Origin: Ancylobacter sp. SL191
GTDB lineage: Bacteria > Pseudomonadota > Alphaproteobacteria > Rhizobiales > Xanthobacteraceae
NCBI RefSeq assembly: GCF_026625645.1
Contig: NZ_CP113056.1
Coordinates: forward strand, 2,021,001-2,085,000
Reading direction: 5' to 3'
Length of the DNA stretch: 64,000 nucleotides
Shown here piece after piece: positions 24,332 to 32,314 of this stretch (position 1 is its first letter; every line of letters begins with the position of its first letter). Below the pieces are notes generated by a model, which did no database searches, was not told the origin of the DNA, and worked only from the letters and a program-made list of their open reading frames with translations. A program made the translations under genes and the position numbers.

Positions 24332-25273
24332 ATGACGCTGTTCAGCACCAAGGACAACCCCGTGCCCGCGGGCGCGCAGACCGGACAGGTCGCCACGGCG
24401 GACGGCGTGTCGCTGCGCTTCGCCCGCTGGGATCCGGAGGGGCCCGCCCATGGCACGGTGTGCCTGTTCGCCGGGCGCACGGAAAAGATCGAGAAGTATT
24501 TCGAGACGGTGCGCGACCTGTTGAAGCGCGGCTTCACCGTCGCCGCGATGGACTGGCGCGGGCAGGGCGGCTCGCAGCGCCTGCTGCGCAACCCGATGAA
24601 GGGGCACGTCGAGGATTTCGCTGACTACCAGTACGACCTCGAAGCCTTCATGCGCGAGGTGGTCATCCCCTCTTGCCCCGCGCCCTTCTTCGCGCTGGCG
24701 CATTCCATGGGTGCGGCGATCCTTCTCGACTCCGCGCGTGCGGGCGAGCGCATCTTCGACCGCATGTTCCTCGTCGCGCCGATGCTGGAACTGTCGCTGG
24801 TCAAGCACGATGTCGCGGCGCGGCGGCTGGCGCGCGTGCTCACCGGCATCGGCTTTTCGCGCGCCTATGTGCCGCGTGGGCGCCGGGTGCGGCTCAATGA
24901 GTTCCATTTCGACGGCAACCGGCTGACCTCGGACCCGGCGCGTTTCGCCCGCAATCTCACCATCACCATGGAGCAGCCGCAGCTCGATGTCGGCCCGCCG
25001 ACCATTGGCTGGGTCACGGCCGCCTTCGACCTGATGGACCGCTTCGCCGAGCCGCAGACCGCGCGGGCGATCCGCCAGCCGCTGCTGATGGTGGCGGCGG
25101 GCGACGACCAGATCGTCTCGACGCCGGCCATCGAGCGCTTCGGCACGCGGCTGATCGCCGGGGCGAGCCTGGTCATCCCCGGTGCGCGGCACGAATTGCT
25201 GCAGGAGCGCGACGCGTTCCGTGAGCCGCTGCTCGCCGCCTTCGACGCCTTCATTCCGGGCAGCGCCCGCTAG
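24332..25273 (+). CDS. Alpha/beta hydrolase, lysophospholipase-like
   Basis: A 313-residue cytosolic alpha/beta hydrolase of the Hydrolase_4 (serine aminopeptidase S33 / PldB) group. It has the strand-turn-helix VAAMDWRGQGGSQRLL, the nucleophile elbow LAHSMGAA (Ser of HSMG), the acid loop MVAAGDDQIVS and the histidine in PGARHELLQERD. These form a complete Ser-Asp-His triad. Family members hydrolyse lysophospholipids or monoacylglycerols. I prefer the ATG at 24332 (MTLFSTKDNPVPAG), which matches the usual start of homologues, over the GTG at 24314. It converges on hisN. Confidence 0.88.
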   Translation: MTLFSTKDNPVPAGAQTGQVATADGVSLRFARWDPEGPAHGTVCLFAGRTEKIEKYFETVRDLLKRGFTVAAMDWRGQGGSQRLLRNPMKGHVEDFADYQYDLEAFMREVVIPSCPAPFFALAHSMGAAILLDSARAGERIFDRMFLVAPMLELSLVKHDVAARRLARVLTGIGFSRAYVPRGRRVRLNEFHFDGNRLTSDPARFARNLTITMEQPQLDVGPPTIGWVTAAFDLMDRFAEPQTARAIRQPLLMVAAGDDQIVSTPAIERFGTRLIAGASLVIPGARHELLQERDAFREPLLAAFDAFIPGSAR

Positions 25274-25302
25274 ATCTTTTCCGCGCAGGCGGGACGCCGC
25301 AC

Positions 25303-26088
25303 TCAGCCCTGCTGGAGCACCTTCAGCGCGGCTTCGTGGGTGCGCGGGTCGCCAGCCGCGATCACCCGGCCGCTCGACAGGTCGCTGGTGCCTTCCCAGC
25401 TCGTGACAATGCCGCCCGCGCCGCGAATGACCGGCACCAGCGGCAGGATGTCGAAGGCCTTCAGGTTGGTCTCGATGACGAGATCGACATGGCCGGCCGC
25501 CAGCATGCAATAGGCGTAGCAGTCGCCGCCATAGCGCGGCAGGCGGGCACGCTCTTCCACCGCGCGGTAGCGGGCGCGGTCGGCCTCCTCCATCAGCAGC
25601 GGCGAGGTGGTGAGCAGGATCGCGTCCTCCAGCGCCGCGCACGCGCGCACGTGCAGGCGCCGCTCCCCGGCCGGGCCGCGATAGCGCGCCGTGGCGCCGT
25701 CGCCATAGAAGCGCTCGCCGATGAAGGGCTGGTGCATCATGCCGTAGGCCGGCTCATCCTCGCGGCACAGGCCGATCAGCGTGCCCCAGGCGGGCAGGCC
25801 GGTGATGAAGGACTTGGTGCCGTCGATCGGGTCGAGCACCCAGACATATTCCGCGTCGAGACCCTCATCGGGGAATTCCTCGCCGCGCACGCCATGGCTG
25901 GGGAAATGGCGACGGATCAGCGTGCGCATCGCCTGCTCGGCGGCGCGATCGGCCGCGGTGACCGGATCGAAGGCACCGCCGCTGTTCTTGTCCTCGACGC
26001 CGATGGCGGTGCGGAAGAAGGGCAGGATGGCCTGGCCGGAGACGGTCGCCAGTTCGTGCACGAAAGTCTCGAAATCCACCGCGCCCAT
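25303..26088 (-). CDS. hisN: Histidinol-phosphatase, inositol monophosphatase family
   Basis: A 261-residue Mg-dependent phosphatase of the inositol-monophosphatase fold. It has the metal-binding motifs GEEFPDEG, WVLDPIDGTKSF (Asp about 86) and NLKAFDILPLVPVIRGAGG. In alphaproteobacteria the branch with this size and these motifs is usually HisN, removing phosphate from histidinol phosphate in histidine synthesis; SuhB-like inositol monophosphatase is the alternative. Start ATG is 26088 (MGAVDFETFVHELATVSG); the frame continues to 26280 without family resemblance. Its upstream side carries suhB-class small RNAs, a class named for lying near an inositol-monophosphatase-family gene. Confidence 0.85.
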   Translation of the reverse strand: MGAVDFETFVHELATVSGQAILPFFRTAIGVEDKNSGGAFDPVTAADRAAEQAMRTLIRRHFPSHGVRGEEFPDEGLDAEYVWVLDPIDGTKSFITGLPAWGTLIGLCREDEPAYGMMHQPFIGERFYGDGATARYRGPAGERRLHVRACAALEDAILLTTSPLLMEEADRARYRAVEERARLPRYGGDCYAYCMLAAGHVDLVIETNLKAFDILPLVPVIRGAGGIVTSWEGTSDLSSGRVIAAGDPRTHEAALKVLQQG

Positions 26089-26306
26089 GCGCCCCGCTCC
26101 CGCTGCCCGCCGGCCGCCCGGCGCTTTCCCGCAACGCATATCGGGCCGCGCCCGGCTCGGCAATCGGCCGGGCGGGGGGGGCATGGGGGTGTGGCAGGGG
26201 TCGCTCGGATGATGCGCGTGGCACGCTGAGGTGCGCGCCTCACCTGCTGCGCGCTCAGCGCATGGCTGCCATTCCGACAAGATGAAGGAATGGGCATGCC
26301 TATCCG

Positions 26307-26337
26307 TTGCGCTCAGGCAGTGAAGCTGCCATATTAT
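26307..26337 (+). promoter_or_regulatory. Possible promoter of small RNA copy 1
   Basis: TATTAT (26332-26337) is a good -10 box. The best -35, TTGCGC (26307-26312), is 19 bp away, which is longer than usual. Transcription would start about 26344. Confidence 0.4.
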
Positions 26338-26353
26338 TGCAGCGCGGTAAGGC

Positions 26354-26441
26354 GATTGGCGTTGCCCTACCGCCGCCCTCCTTGGGCGTTTCCTCCCTAG
26401 ACTTGGGCCGCTCCGGCAACGTGAGCGGCCCCTTTCTTTTT
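26354..26441 (+). ncRNA. Trans-acting small RNA of the suhB / MmgR (alpha-r8) family, copy 1
   Basis: This copy runs from GATTGGCGTTGCCC to the T-tract CCTTTCTTTTT. It has a short first hairpin (GCCC-CUCCUU-GGGC region), the single-stranded UUUCCUCCCUAGACUU core and a strong terminator stem (GGGCCGCTC / GAGCGGCCC). The core sequence and shape are those of Rfam suhB RNA, the family of Sinorhizobium MmgR, which limits polyhydroxybutyrate storage. A 33-base block (26381-26413) is identical in all three copies here. The true 5' end may lie nearer 26344. Confidence 0.85.
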
Positions 26442-26648
26442 ATAGCCCATTGAAATCGTTGAATATTATCCTTCCGCCCGATCAAGGGGCCGGCGAGCAG
26501 CAATCGTGCGTGCGATGCCGCGTGCCGCCACGCGGCTCCCGACGCCAACGCTGAGTTGGTCGTCGGCGGCGATGCGCGCACGGGGCGCGTTTGGCGTCAT
26601 TCGCGCTCACGCTCTGGTGAGGTGGGTTTCGTTTCTTTCGTTTGAGCC

Positions 26649-26677
26649 TTGCTATTTGTGCGATGCACCGGTATATC
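26649..26677 (+). promoter_or_regulatory. Promoter of small RNA copy 2
   Basis: TTGCTA (26649-26654) and TATATC (26672-26677) are separated by exactly 17 bp, a good sigma-70 match, and would start transcription near 26684. Confidence 0.6.
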
Positions 26678-26696
26678 AACCTCAGTGCCCGGGCGT

Positions 26697-26785
26697 GATT
26701 GGCGTCGCGCCCCGGCCGCCCTTCTTGGGCGTTTCCTCCCTAGACTTGGGCCGCTCCGCTTTCGCGCGAGCGGCCTCTTTCTTTT
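26697..26785 (+). ncRNA. Small RNA of the suhB / MmgR family, copy 2
   Basis: It has the same order of parts as copy 1: GATTGGCGTCGC, hairpin GCCCTTCTTGGGC, core GTTTCCTCCCTAGACTT, then the terminator stem GGCCGCTC / GAGCGGCC and TCTTTCTTTT. The shared block is at 26724-26756. The terminator loop and the 5' stem differ from copy 1, while the core is identical, so selection acts on the core. It lies 343 bp after copy 1. Confidence 0.85.
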
Positions 26786-27201
26786 CAGCACCCCAAAAAG
26801 CTCAGCTGCTGTCGCTCGCTCGCCGGAGGCGCGCACCTCATTTGCCCTTCATCGAGCGCGGTGGCGCTGGGCCGGCGCGTTACTGGTCGCATGAGGGTAG
26901 GCGCAGCGCCCTGCGCGCGGATCGACGCCGCTGCGTGGGGCTAAACCCGTGCAAGCGCCAAAGGTGGGCTCGCCGTTATTGCGAGTGGGAAGGGGCGCTC
27001 TGGGGGATGACGCGACTCAGCGTCTTCTGGTGGCACTGGCCCCAAAACAAGCAAGGCCCGCATCGGGCGTCTCGCGGTGGGCGAGGCGGGAAGCGAGCCT
27101 TTATGAAGATGTAGCGGTCGCCGGGCGGGCCCTTATCGCGGCAATTATGTCACACGGCGAGGTTTGCGTATCTGGTATGCCAGAAAGTGGCGGTGGGTGC
27201 C

Positions 27202-27228
27202 TTGATTATTCCGCAATGCACCTACATC
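27202..27228 (+). promoter_or_regulatory. Possible promoter of small RNA copy 3
   Basis: TTGATT (27202-27207) and TACATC (27223-27228) are spaced by 15 bp, slightly short. The -10 box lies 18 bases before the conserved GATTGGC, as in the other copies (16 and 19). Confidence 0.35.
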
Positions 27229-27246
27229 TTCCAACTCGTACGCAGC

Positions 27247-27334
27247 GATTGGCGTCGCTCCGTACTGCCCTCCTTGGGCGTTTCCTCCCTAGACTTGGGC
27301 CGCTCTCGCTTCGCGTGGGCGGCCTCTTTCTTTT
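27247..27334 (+). ncRNA. Small RNA of the suhB / MmgR family, copy 3
   Basis: The third copy has GATTGGCGTCGCTCC, hairpin GCCCTCCTTGGGC, the identical core, and terminator GGGCCGCTC / GGGCGGCC (one G-U pair) followed by TCTTTCTTTT. The shared block is at 27273-27305. It lies 550 bp after copy 2 and 275 bp from the end of the N-formylglutamate amidohydrolase gene. Confidence 0.85.
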
Positions 27335-27608
27335 GTGTCGGGTCGGATGGGTCGCGCCGGCTGCTGCCGATCTTCGTCACATCCGCTTGGCGTTCCCGAC
27401 ACCCTGTCCGGGTGGCTGGTTTTCAGGGCGTTCTCTCCCGGCCGCTTGTCGCGGTCTCGACCCTTTTTGGGTGAGGGATGAACTGCCCGGATCCGAGCGT
27501 GCAGAATTCGTATAGCTCTCATGTCCAAAATGCAAGGCTGTTATGCGGCCTTTTGCATGGTGCGATCACATTTTTGTAGTTTTCGGCGCAAGTCATTGAA
27601 AAATGGGC

Positions 27609-28496
27609 TTATTCCGCCGCGGCTCGGCTTGCCGTGAGTTCCACCTGGGCGATTTTACCCAGGGCTGCCGCTACCCCGATAAGGTCGGTACGGACAGTTT
27701 CGAAGGCATCGGATGCCCGATAAGTGGGCTCATGCATATAGAGCGCGCGGTTGATCTCGATCTGCACCGCGTGAACGCCCGAGGCCGGGTTGCCGTAATG
27801 CTCGGTGATGAAGCCACCCGCATAGGGCTTGTTGCGCACCACCGAATAGCCCCGCCGGCGCAGCTCATTCTCCAGCACCTCGGCGATTACCGGCGCGCAG
27901 CTCGTGCCGTAGCGATCACCGATCACCATGTCGATGCGGGAATGGTCCTCGCGCTGGCAGCCCGACGGCATGGAATGGCAGTCCACCAGCACCGCCATGC
28001 CGAAGCTGCGCTGCAACTGCGTCATGATCTGGCGCAGCGTGCGGTGATAGGGCTTGTAGAGCGTGTCGATGCGGGCGATCGCGTCGTCGATCGGGATGCG
28101 CCGGGCATAGATCTCCTGCGCCTCGCCGACGATTCGGGCGATGGTGCCGAGCCCGCCGGAAACGCGCATGGAGCGTGTATTGGCATAGGCCGGCAGGCGC
28201 CCCTCGAACATACGGGGGTCGAGCTCATAGGGCTCGCGGTTCACGTCGAGATAGCAGCGCGGGAAATGTGCCCGCATGAACGCCATGCCGAGCTGCGTGA
28301 CGTCGGCGAACAGCGCGTCGACCAGCGTGTCCTCCGAGCGGCGCAGCAGCGGCAGATCGAGCCGCGACTGCTCGACGAAGGCGCGCGGATAGACGATGCC
28401 GCTATGGGGCGAATTGAACAGGAACGGCAGGGCCGGCTGGGCCGGCATAACGACCTCAAAGGCGGGATCGATGGTTTCGGCAATGACAGCCATCAT
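27609..28496 (-). CDS. N-formylglutamate amidohydrolase family protein
   Basis: A 295-residue zinc-dependent amidohydrolase (FGase family, related to HutG) that would release glutamate from N-formylglutamate, the last step of one histidine degradation route. Conserved features are FNSPHSGIVYPRAF, VNREPYELDPRMF, the metal-site segment VLVDCHSMPSG, and DRYGTSCAPVIAE. No other hut genes are nearby, so the true substrate may be different. The gene is divergent from cpdR, a pairing seen in many Hyphomicrobiales. The start is at or near 28496 (MMAVIAETIDPAF). Confidence 0.88.
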   Translation of the reverse strand: MMAVIAETIDPAFEVVMPAQPALPFLFNSPHSGIVYPRAFVEQSRLDLPLLRRSEDTLVDALFADVTQLGMAFMRAHFPRCYLDVNREPYELDPRMFEGRLPAYANTRSMRVSGGLGTIARIVGEAQEIYARRIPIDDAIARIDTLYKPYHRTLRQIMTQLQRSFGMAVLVDCHSMPSGCQREDHSRIDMVIGDRYGTSCAPVIAEVLENELRRRGYSVVRNKPYAGGFITEHYGNPASGVHAVQIEINRALYMHEPTYRASDAFETVRTDLIGVAAALGKIAQVELTASRAAAE

Positions 28497-28872
28497 CTCA
28501 AGGACCAGCTCAACCCCGTCTGTCGCCGTGCCGCGCCTCGCGGTGATGGCGGCGAGGCCCCAGCGCCTCCAGCGTGCAACAATGCTTCTCTAACATGAGC
28601 GTTCCCGGTGCGGAACGAGGAACGCGCCCGCGCGGGCCGCGCGTGAACACGAGCCTGCGAGTCGTGCACAGCCCAGCGATGTGACCGCTCTGGCCTGCGC
28701 GGGGCTGGGGGGAGGGCGCGTGCGTGCCGCGGGCCTGTGGATACGCCCCGCATCCCCCGGCGATTCACGATGTGCTAAGAGCAGAGGGAGTACCGATGAG
28801 GCAACAGGATGCCGGGTGGCCGTGCGGGAGAACGCTCCTGCGCATCCGCCGCGAGTGAACAGGGTGCAAGGG
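28497..28872. other. 376-bp divergent region between the amidohydrolase and cpdR
   Basis: The cpdR frame is open back to 28681, but that part has no similarity to response regulators. No clear promoter or CtrA-type box (TTAA-N7-TTAA) was found. The region is GC-rich with several short GC hairpins around 28610-28650. Confidence 0.4.
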
Positions 28873-29232
28873 ATGCTGAAGATCCTTCTCGCCGAAGACG
28901 ACAACGATATGCGTCGCTTTCTGGTGAAGGCGCTGGAGAACGCCGGTTACGACGTTGCCTCCTTCGATAATGGCCGCTCGGCCTATGACCGGCTGCGCGA
29001 GGAGCCGTTCGAGCTGCTGCTGACCGACATCGTCATGCCGGAGATGGACGGAATCGAGCTGGCGCGCCGCGCGACCGAGCTCGACCCGGACATCAAGGTG
29101 ATGTTCATCACCGGCTTCGCCGCCGTCGCGCTCAATGCCGACAGCAAGGCGCCGAAGGATGCGAAGGTGCTGTCCAAGCCCTTCCATCTGCGCGATCTCG
29201 TCAACGAGGTCGGCAAGATGCTGGCGGCGTGA
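28873..29232 (+). CDS. cpdR: Single-domain response regulator CpdR
   Basis: A 119-residue stand-alone receiver domain (KILLAEDDNDMRRFLVKALE) with acidic pocket residues Glu8, Asp9 and Asp10. The phospho-acceptor is Asp52 in LLLTDIVMPEMDG, the conserved Thr is in FITGFAA, and the Lys is in LSKPFHLRDL. CpdR is the ClpXP adaptor of the alphaproteobacterial cell cycle: unphosphorylated it brings CtrA-pathway substrates to the protease, and the CckA-ChpT relay switches it off. Length, sequence and the neighbouring amidohydrolase all support the assignment. ATG 28873 follows AGGG by 8 bases. Confidence 0.93.
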   Translation: MLKILLAEDDNDMRRFLVKALENAGYDVASFDNGRSAYDRLREEPFELLLTDIVMPEMDGIELARRATELDPDIKVMFITGFAAVALNADSKAPKDAKVLSKPFHLRDLVNEVGKMLAA

Positions 29233-29313
29233 TGCTGCCGGCCTGAGGTCGGCCGTTTGGCCGGTCTTGCGGGGAACTATCCACATCCCCGCCACGACCG
29301 TTTGCAGGACCGC

Positions 29314-29342
29314 TTGCACAGGCCGGGGCGAATGGATATAGG
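29314..29342 (+). promoter_or_regulatory. Promoter of tRNA-Val
   Basis: TTGCAC (29314-29319) and TATAGG (29337-29342) are separated by 17 bp and lie 29 bases before the mature tRNA. Confidence 0.5.
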
Positions 29343-29371
29343 GAAGCCCCGCTCGCAAGAGACCACGGAAT

Positions 29372-29446
29372 GGGCGCGTAGCTCAGCGGGAGAGCACCTC
29401 GTTGACATCGAGGGGGTCACAGGTTCAATCCCTGTCGCGCCCACCA
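29372..29446 (+). tRNA. tRNA-Val (anticodon GAC)
   Basis: A full cloverleaf: acceptor GGGCGCG / CGCGCCC, D-arm GCTC-AGCGGGA-GAGC, anticodon arm CCTCG-TTGACAT-CGAGG with anticodon GAC, variable GGGTC, T-arm ACAGG-TTCAATC-CCTGT, discriminator A and an encoded CCA. It reads GUC and GUU codons. Confidence 0.97.
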
Positions 29447-29535
29447 TTCCGTAAAAAACCTCATCTGCTCGATGACATAAGGCCCGCCCGGGCGTCCCTC
29501 ACAGGGCAGGACGTGTTTTCCTTGGTGGCGCGGGC

Positions 29536-30627
29536 ATGATTCCCCTCTGGAAACTGAAGCGCGAGGCGATCCGGCTGGGCCGCAAGGCCAATGCGCTGCC
29601 GTGGTATTTTCGCGGGCGCCTGCGCCGCTGGCTCTACGACCGCCAGCGCACCTCCCGCCTCACCGTGACCGAGGGCGCGCAACCCGCGCGGCCGGAAATG
29701 GCGGTGCTGCTGATCTACCAGCCCGCCGGGCTCATCGCGTCGACCTTCCTGACGCTGGATTATCTCGCCGACCAAGGCGTCTCCGCCGTCGTGGTGTCGA
29801 ACACGAGGCTCACGCTGGCGGATCGCGCGCGCCTAGCGGCGCGGAGCCATCTCGTCATCGAGCGGCCCAATGTCGGCTATGATTTCGGCGGCTACCGCGA
29901 GGGGGTGATGACGCTGCTGGAGCGCGGCGGAAAGCTCGACGCGCTTTATGTGCTCAATGACAGCATCTGGTTTCCGCTCACCCGCGACAGCGACGCGATG
30001 GCCCGCCTGCGTGCGAATGAAGCGGATGTGGTCGGGCTGCTCATGGGTAATGCCGGCAAGCCCTCGCCGGAGCATGAATACATCCAGTCCTATTTCTTCC
30101 GCTTCTCCGGCCGGCTGATCGCCCACCCCGACTTCGCCCGCTACTGGCGGGAGATGCCGCTGGTCGACGACAAATATCTGGTCGTCCATCGCTTCGAGCG
30201 CTTTGTCTCGCGCCACTTCAAGCAGCGCGGCTTCAAGGTGAGCGCGCTCACCCATTGGAGCGAACTTGCCGACAGCCTCGCGCGGATCGAGGACGAGGCG
30301 ACGCTGCGGGCGATCTTCACCCATCAGAGCGGCGTCGCGCCCAAGGACTACAACGCCATCGCGCCGCGACTCGCGGCGGGCGCTTCGGCCCGCGCGCTAC
30401 GCGACGACCTCGCCCCGGGCGTGGCGAATCACGAGCTTTTCGCCTCCACCGTCCACGCCCATCCGGTGCTGCTGATGGACATGCGGCTGGCCTTCCTCAA
30501 GAAGCGCATCGAGGCCCAACATGCGGAGCTGGTGCGCTTCGGGCTGCTGGAGCGGCTCGACCCAGTGATTCAGGCGGAGATCGCCGCCGCCCGCCCGGAG
30601 GACAGCGAGCCGGCCGGCCCGTTGTGA
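29536..30627 (+). CDS. RgpF-type polysaccharide synthesis protein
   Basis: A 363-residue protein of the rhamnan synthesis F family. The typical stretches are MAVLLIYQPAGLIASTFLTL, the core VIERPNVGYDFGGYREGVMT, LYVLNDSIWFPL and YIQSYFFRFSGRLI. The family is linked to assembly or glycosylation of rhamnose-containing surface polysaccharides and is probably GT-A-like; the donor and acceptor are unknown. It stands alone after the tRNA. A second copy of the same domain forms the N-terminal half of the 853-residue protein at 40112-42673, so the two may act on the same glycan. Confidence 0.82.
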   Translation: MIPLWKLKREAIRLGRKANALPWYFRGRLRRWLYDRQRTSRLTVTEGAQPARPEMAVLLIYQPAGLIASTFLTLDYLADQGVSAVVVSNTRLTLADRARLAARSHLVIERPNVGYDFGGYREGVMTLLERGGKLDALYVLNDSIWFPLTRDSDAMARLRANEADVVGLLMGNAGKPSPEHEYIQSYFFRFSGRLIAHPDFARYWREMPLVDDKYLVVHRFERFVSRHFKQRGFKVSALTHWSELADSLARIEDEATLRAIFTHQSGVAPKDYNAIAPRLAAGASARALRDDLAPGVANHELFASTVHAHPVLLMDMRLAFLKKRIEAQHAELVRFGLLERLDPVIQAEIAAARPEDSEPAGPL

Positions 30628-30634
30628 GCCTCAG

Positions 30635-30892
30635 TTATTTCGGCAGGCGTGCCTCGACGAGAATGGTGTTCGATTCTGCCCACCATTTGAAGGCGTTGCT
30701 GGCCTCGATGCGGTCCGCCGTCTCGTGCGCGCTCTGCAGCCGGCGGATCATGCCCTCATAGTCGCCCTCGTGAAGCGGATGCGTCTCGGCGAAGAGCAGC
30801 GCCTCGTCGAGCGAGGCGATTTCCACCAGCGTGTTGCCATCGCGCAGCGTGAGCGGGGGAAACAGCGCGGAGGCGGTATCGGCTTTCGTCAT
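30635..30892 (-). CDS. DUF982 domain-containing protein
   Basis: An 85-residue protein starting at the ATG at 30892 (MTKADTASALFPPLTLRDGN), with a GGGAG site just upstream. It carries a DUF982 pattern: a beta strand region (TLVEIASLDEALLFA) followed by WAESNTILVEARLPK, where the family usually has a similar A-x-x-x-F/L-ARxP ending. DUF982 proteins are small, numerous in rhizobia and of unknown function. It converges on the RgpF-type gene with only 7 bp between the stops. Confidence 0.75.
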   Translation of the reverse strand: MTKADTASALFPPLTLRDGNTLVEIASLDEALLFAETHPLHEGDYEGMIRRLQSAHETADRIEASNAFKWWAESNTILVEARLPK

Positions 30893-31056
30893 CGAAAATC
30901 TCCCGGTTGGCTTGAGCGAACCCTGTTCGGGGCTAATGCGCGGCGGGCGTGCCCGTTCCAGCCAGCATCGGGGGGAGGTCGATGAGAGGCGCTGCGATGA
31001 AACTATTTGGCGAGAACTTCGTTGATACTGCAATTCCACTTCAACGGGAGGCAGTC

Positions 31057-31332
31057 ATGAACTCGAAGACTATCGCCATCACCGCGGGTGCCGCCGCGCT
31101 TGCGGCGGCCTTGATGGTTCCGGTCAGCACGCCGGCCCATGCCACCACCACGACGACCAAGCCGCTGCCGGCTATCGGCAGCTATGAGCAGCGCGATGTG
31201 CGCGAACGTGAGCGCGTGCGCCGCCAGCAGGTGCGCCAGAACGCCCACCGCCCGTTCTACGAGCCGTTCTTCGCCCCGCTCTACAAGAGCAAGAACTCTC
31301 CCGGTCAGCAGATCAAGCGCACCTTCGACTGA
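31057..31332 (+). CDS. Small secreted basic protein
   Basis: A 91-residue precursor with a convincing signal peptide (KTIAITAGAAALAAALMVPV, cleavage after AHA), a Thr-rich start and a strongly charged helix-forming stretch (QRDVRERERVRRQQVRQ) of the mature part. ATG 31057 follows CGGGAGG by a normal spacing. I do not recognise a family. The mature protein of about 62 residues would be positively charged and periplasmic. Confidence 0.65.
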   Translation: MNSKTIAITAGAAALAAALMVPVSTPAHATTTTTKPLPAIGSYEQRDVRERERVRRQQVRQNAHRPFYEPFFAPLYKSKNSPGQQIKRTFD

Positions 31333-31374
31333 CACACGACGCCCGACCATGACGATCCGGGGAGTGTCCGGGGA

Positions 31375-32109
31375 TCAGGTGCAGCCGGAATCGGCAGGCC
31401 TGCCCTCGGGCGCTCCCCAGTCGTTTGATGGCAGATTGGCGTAAGGCGGCTTGAAATATTGCCGCACCGTGTGAAACCGCGCCGGTATGGTCGCGGTCGG
31501 ACTGTCATAGTCGAGTATCCAGAAGAAATTATAGTTGCTGTTGGGCCAGGTCTTGGGCACCCCGCCGGGCACACCCTTGACCTGGTCGAGCTTGAGCAAC
31601 TGGCGCAGCGTCACCTGCTCGCCGGCGAATTCCTGTTCCAACGCCTCGCTGGCGATGTGGAAATGCTCCCACACCATCACCACTGTCGTGCCGTGCCAGC
31701 GCGGGTTCTCCATGAGGTCGGTCACCACCTTGCGGTTCTGCGCGTTGATCAGCGCATTGTCGTGCCGGTTGTTCTGGATCGGCATCAGCATCAGCTTGTT
31801 GGTGGCGATCTCCATGCCCCAGGCCTTGGCGGTCGGGCGCGCGGTTTCCAGCGTGTGCAGGGTGATGGCGAGGATGGCCGCGGGCGGATCCTTGGCGATC
31901 AGGCTCATCGGATCGGTGGGCGAGAGATACTGCGTCGCCAGCGCCTGCGCTCGCTCCTTGCCGAGACCGCACAGGCTGGCGGGTGAGAGCTTCTCGCCGT
32001 GACGCACAATGACGATGCGCTTGGGCGCGGCTTCGGCGGGTGGGGCGGCCACATTCAGGGCGAGCGCCGCAAGGGCTGCCAGCCCCGTCTTCATCCATGC
32101 GCCGCTCAT
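31375..32109 (-). CDS. Secreted histidine phosphatase family protein
   Basis: A 244-residue precursor. The N-terminal signal peptide (MKTGLAALAALALNVAAPPA) is followed by the phosphohistidine motif IVIVRHGEK (His37), but the rest does not follow the standard phosphoglycerate mutase layout closely. The second histidine may be in VWEHFHIASEAL. Family members are phosphatases with very varied substrates. It is divergent from pepF and converges on the small secreted protein gene. The periplasmic location suggests scavenging of phosphate esters, which is inference. Confidence 0.78.
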   Translation of the reverse strand: MSGAWMKTGLAALAALALNVAAPPAEAAPKRIVIVRHGEKLSPASLCGLGKERAQALATQYLSPTDPMSLIAKDPPAAILAITLHTLETARPTAKAWGMEIATNKLMLMPIQNNRHDNALINAQNRKVVTDLMENPRWHGTTVVMVWEHFHIASEALEQEFAGEQVTLRQLLKLDQVKGVPGGVPKTWPNSNYNFFWILDYDSPTATIPARFHTVRQYFKPPYANLPSNDWGAPEGRPADSGCT

Positions 32110-32314
32110 CTTGATCCCCGCTCACGCCCGACAACGGTGCCAAAATGCCGCTGCCTGCCAGCGCCCGCAAGCATGTGAAGCGGGAACGCATGGGCGTGGG
32201 GTGGATTGATAGCGCGTGACGAGGCACGATATCTGTGCCGACAGGATTTTTTCCCCGCCAATGTTGTGCCGAGCAACGTTGCGCCCCGCAACTTGCGCCT
32301 CGCCTGGAGTGACC

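Larger units (their letters stand above)
26089..27608. other. 1.5-kb region without protein genes, holding three small RNA genes
   Basis: All open frames here are low-complexity or interrupted, and none resembles a protein family. The only structured content I can identify is three copies of an approximately 88-base small RNA, each with its own terminator and a plausible promoter. The stretches 26442-26650 and 26786-27190 are more AT-rich in places and show no further repeat or gene that I can recognise. Confidence 0.6.

Noticed and set aside
26506..27515. Open frames of 188-202 codons across the small RNA region
   Set aside because: They read straight through the small RNAs and their terminators, have no plausible start sites and include translated repeats of the same RNA sequence.
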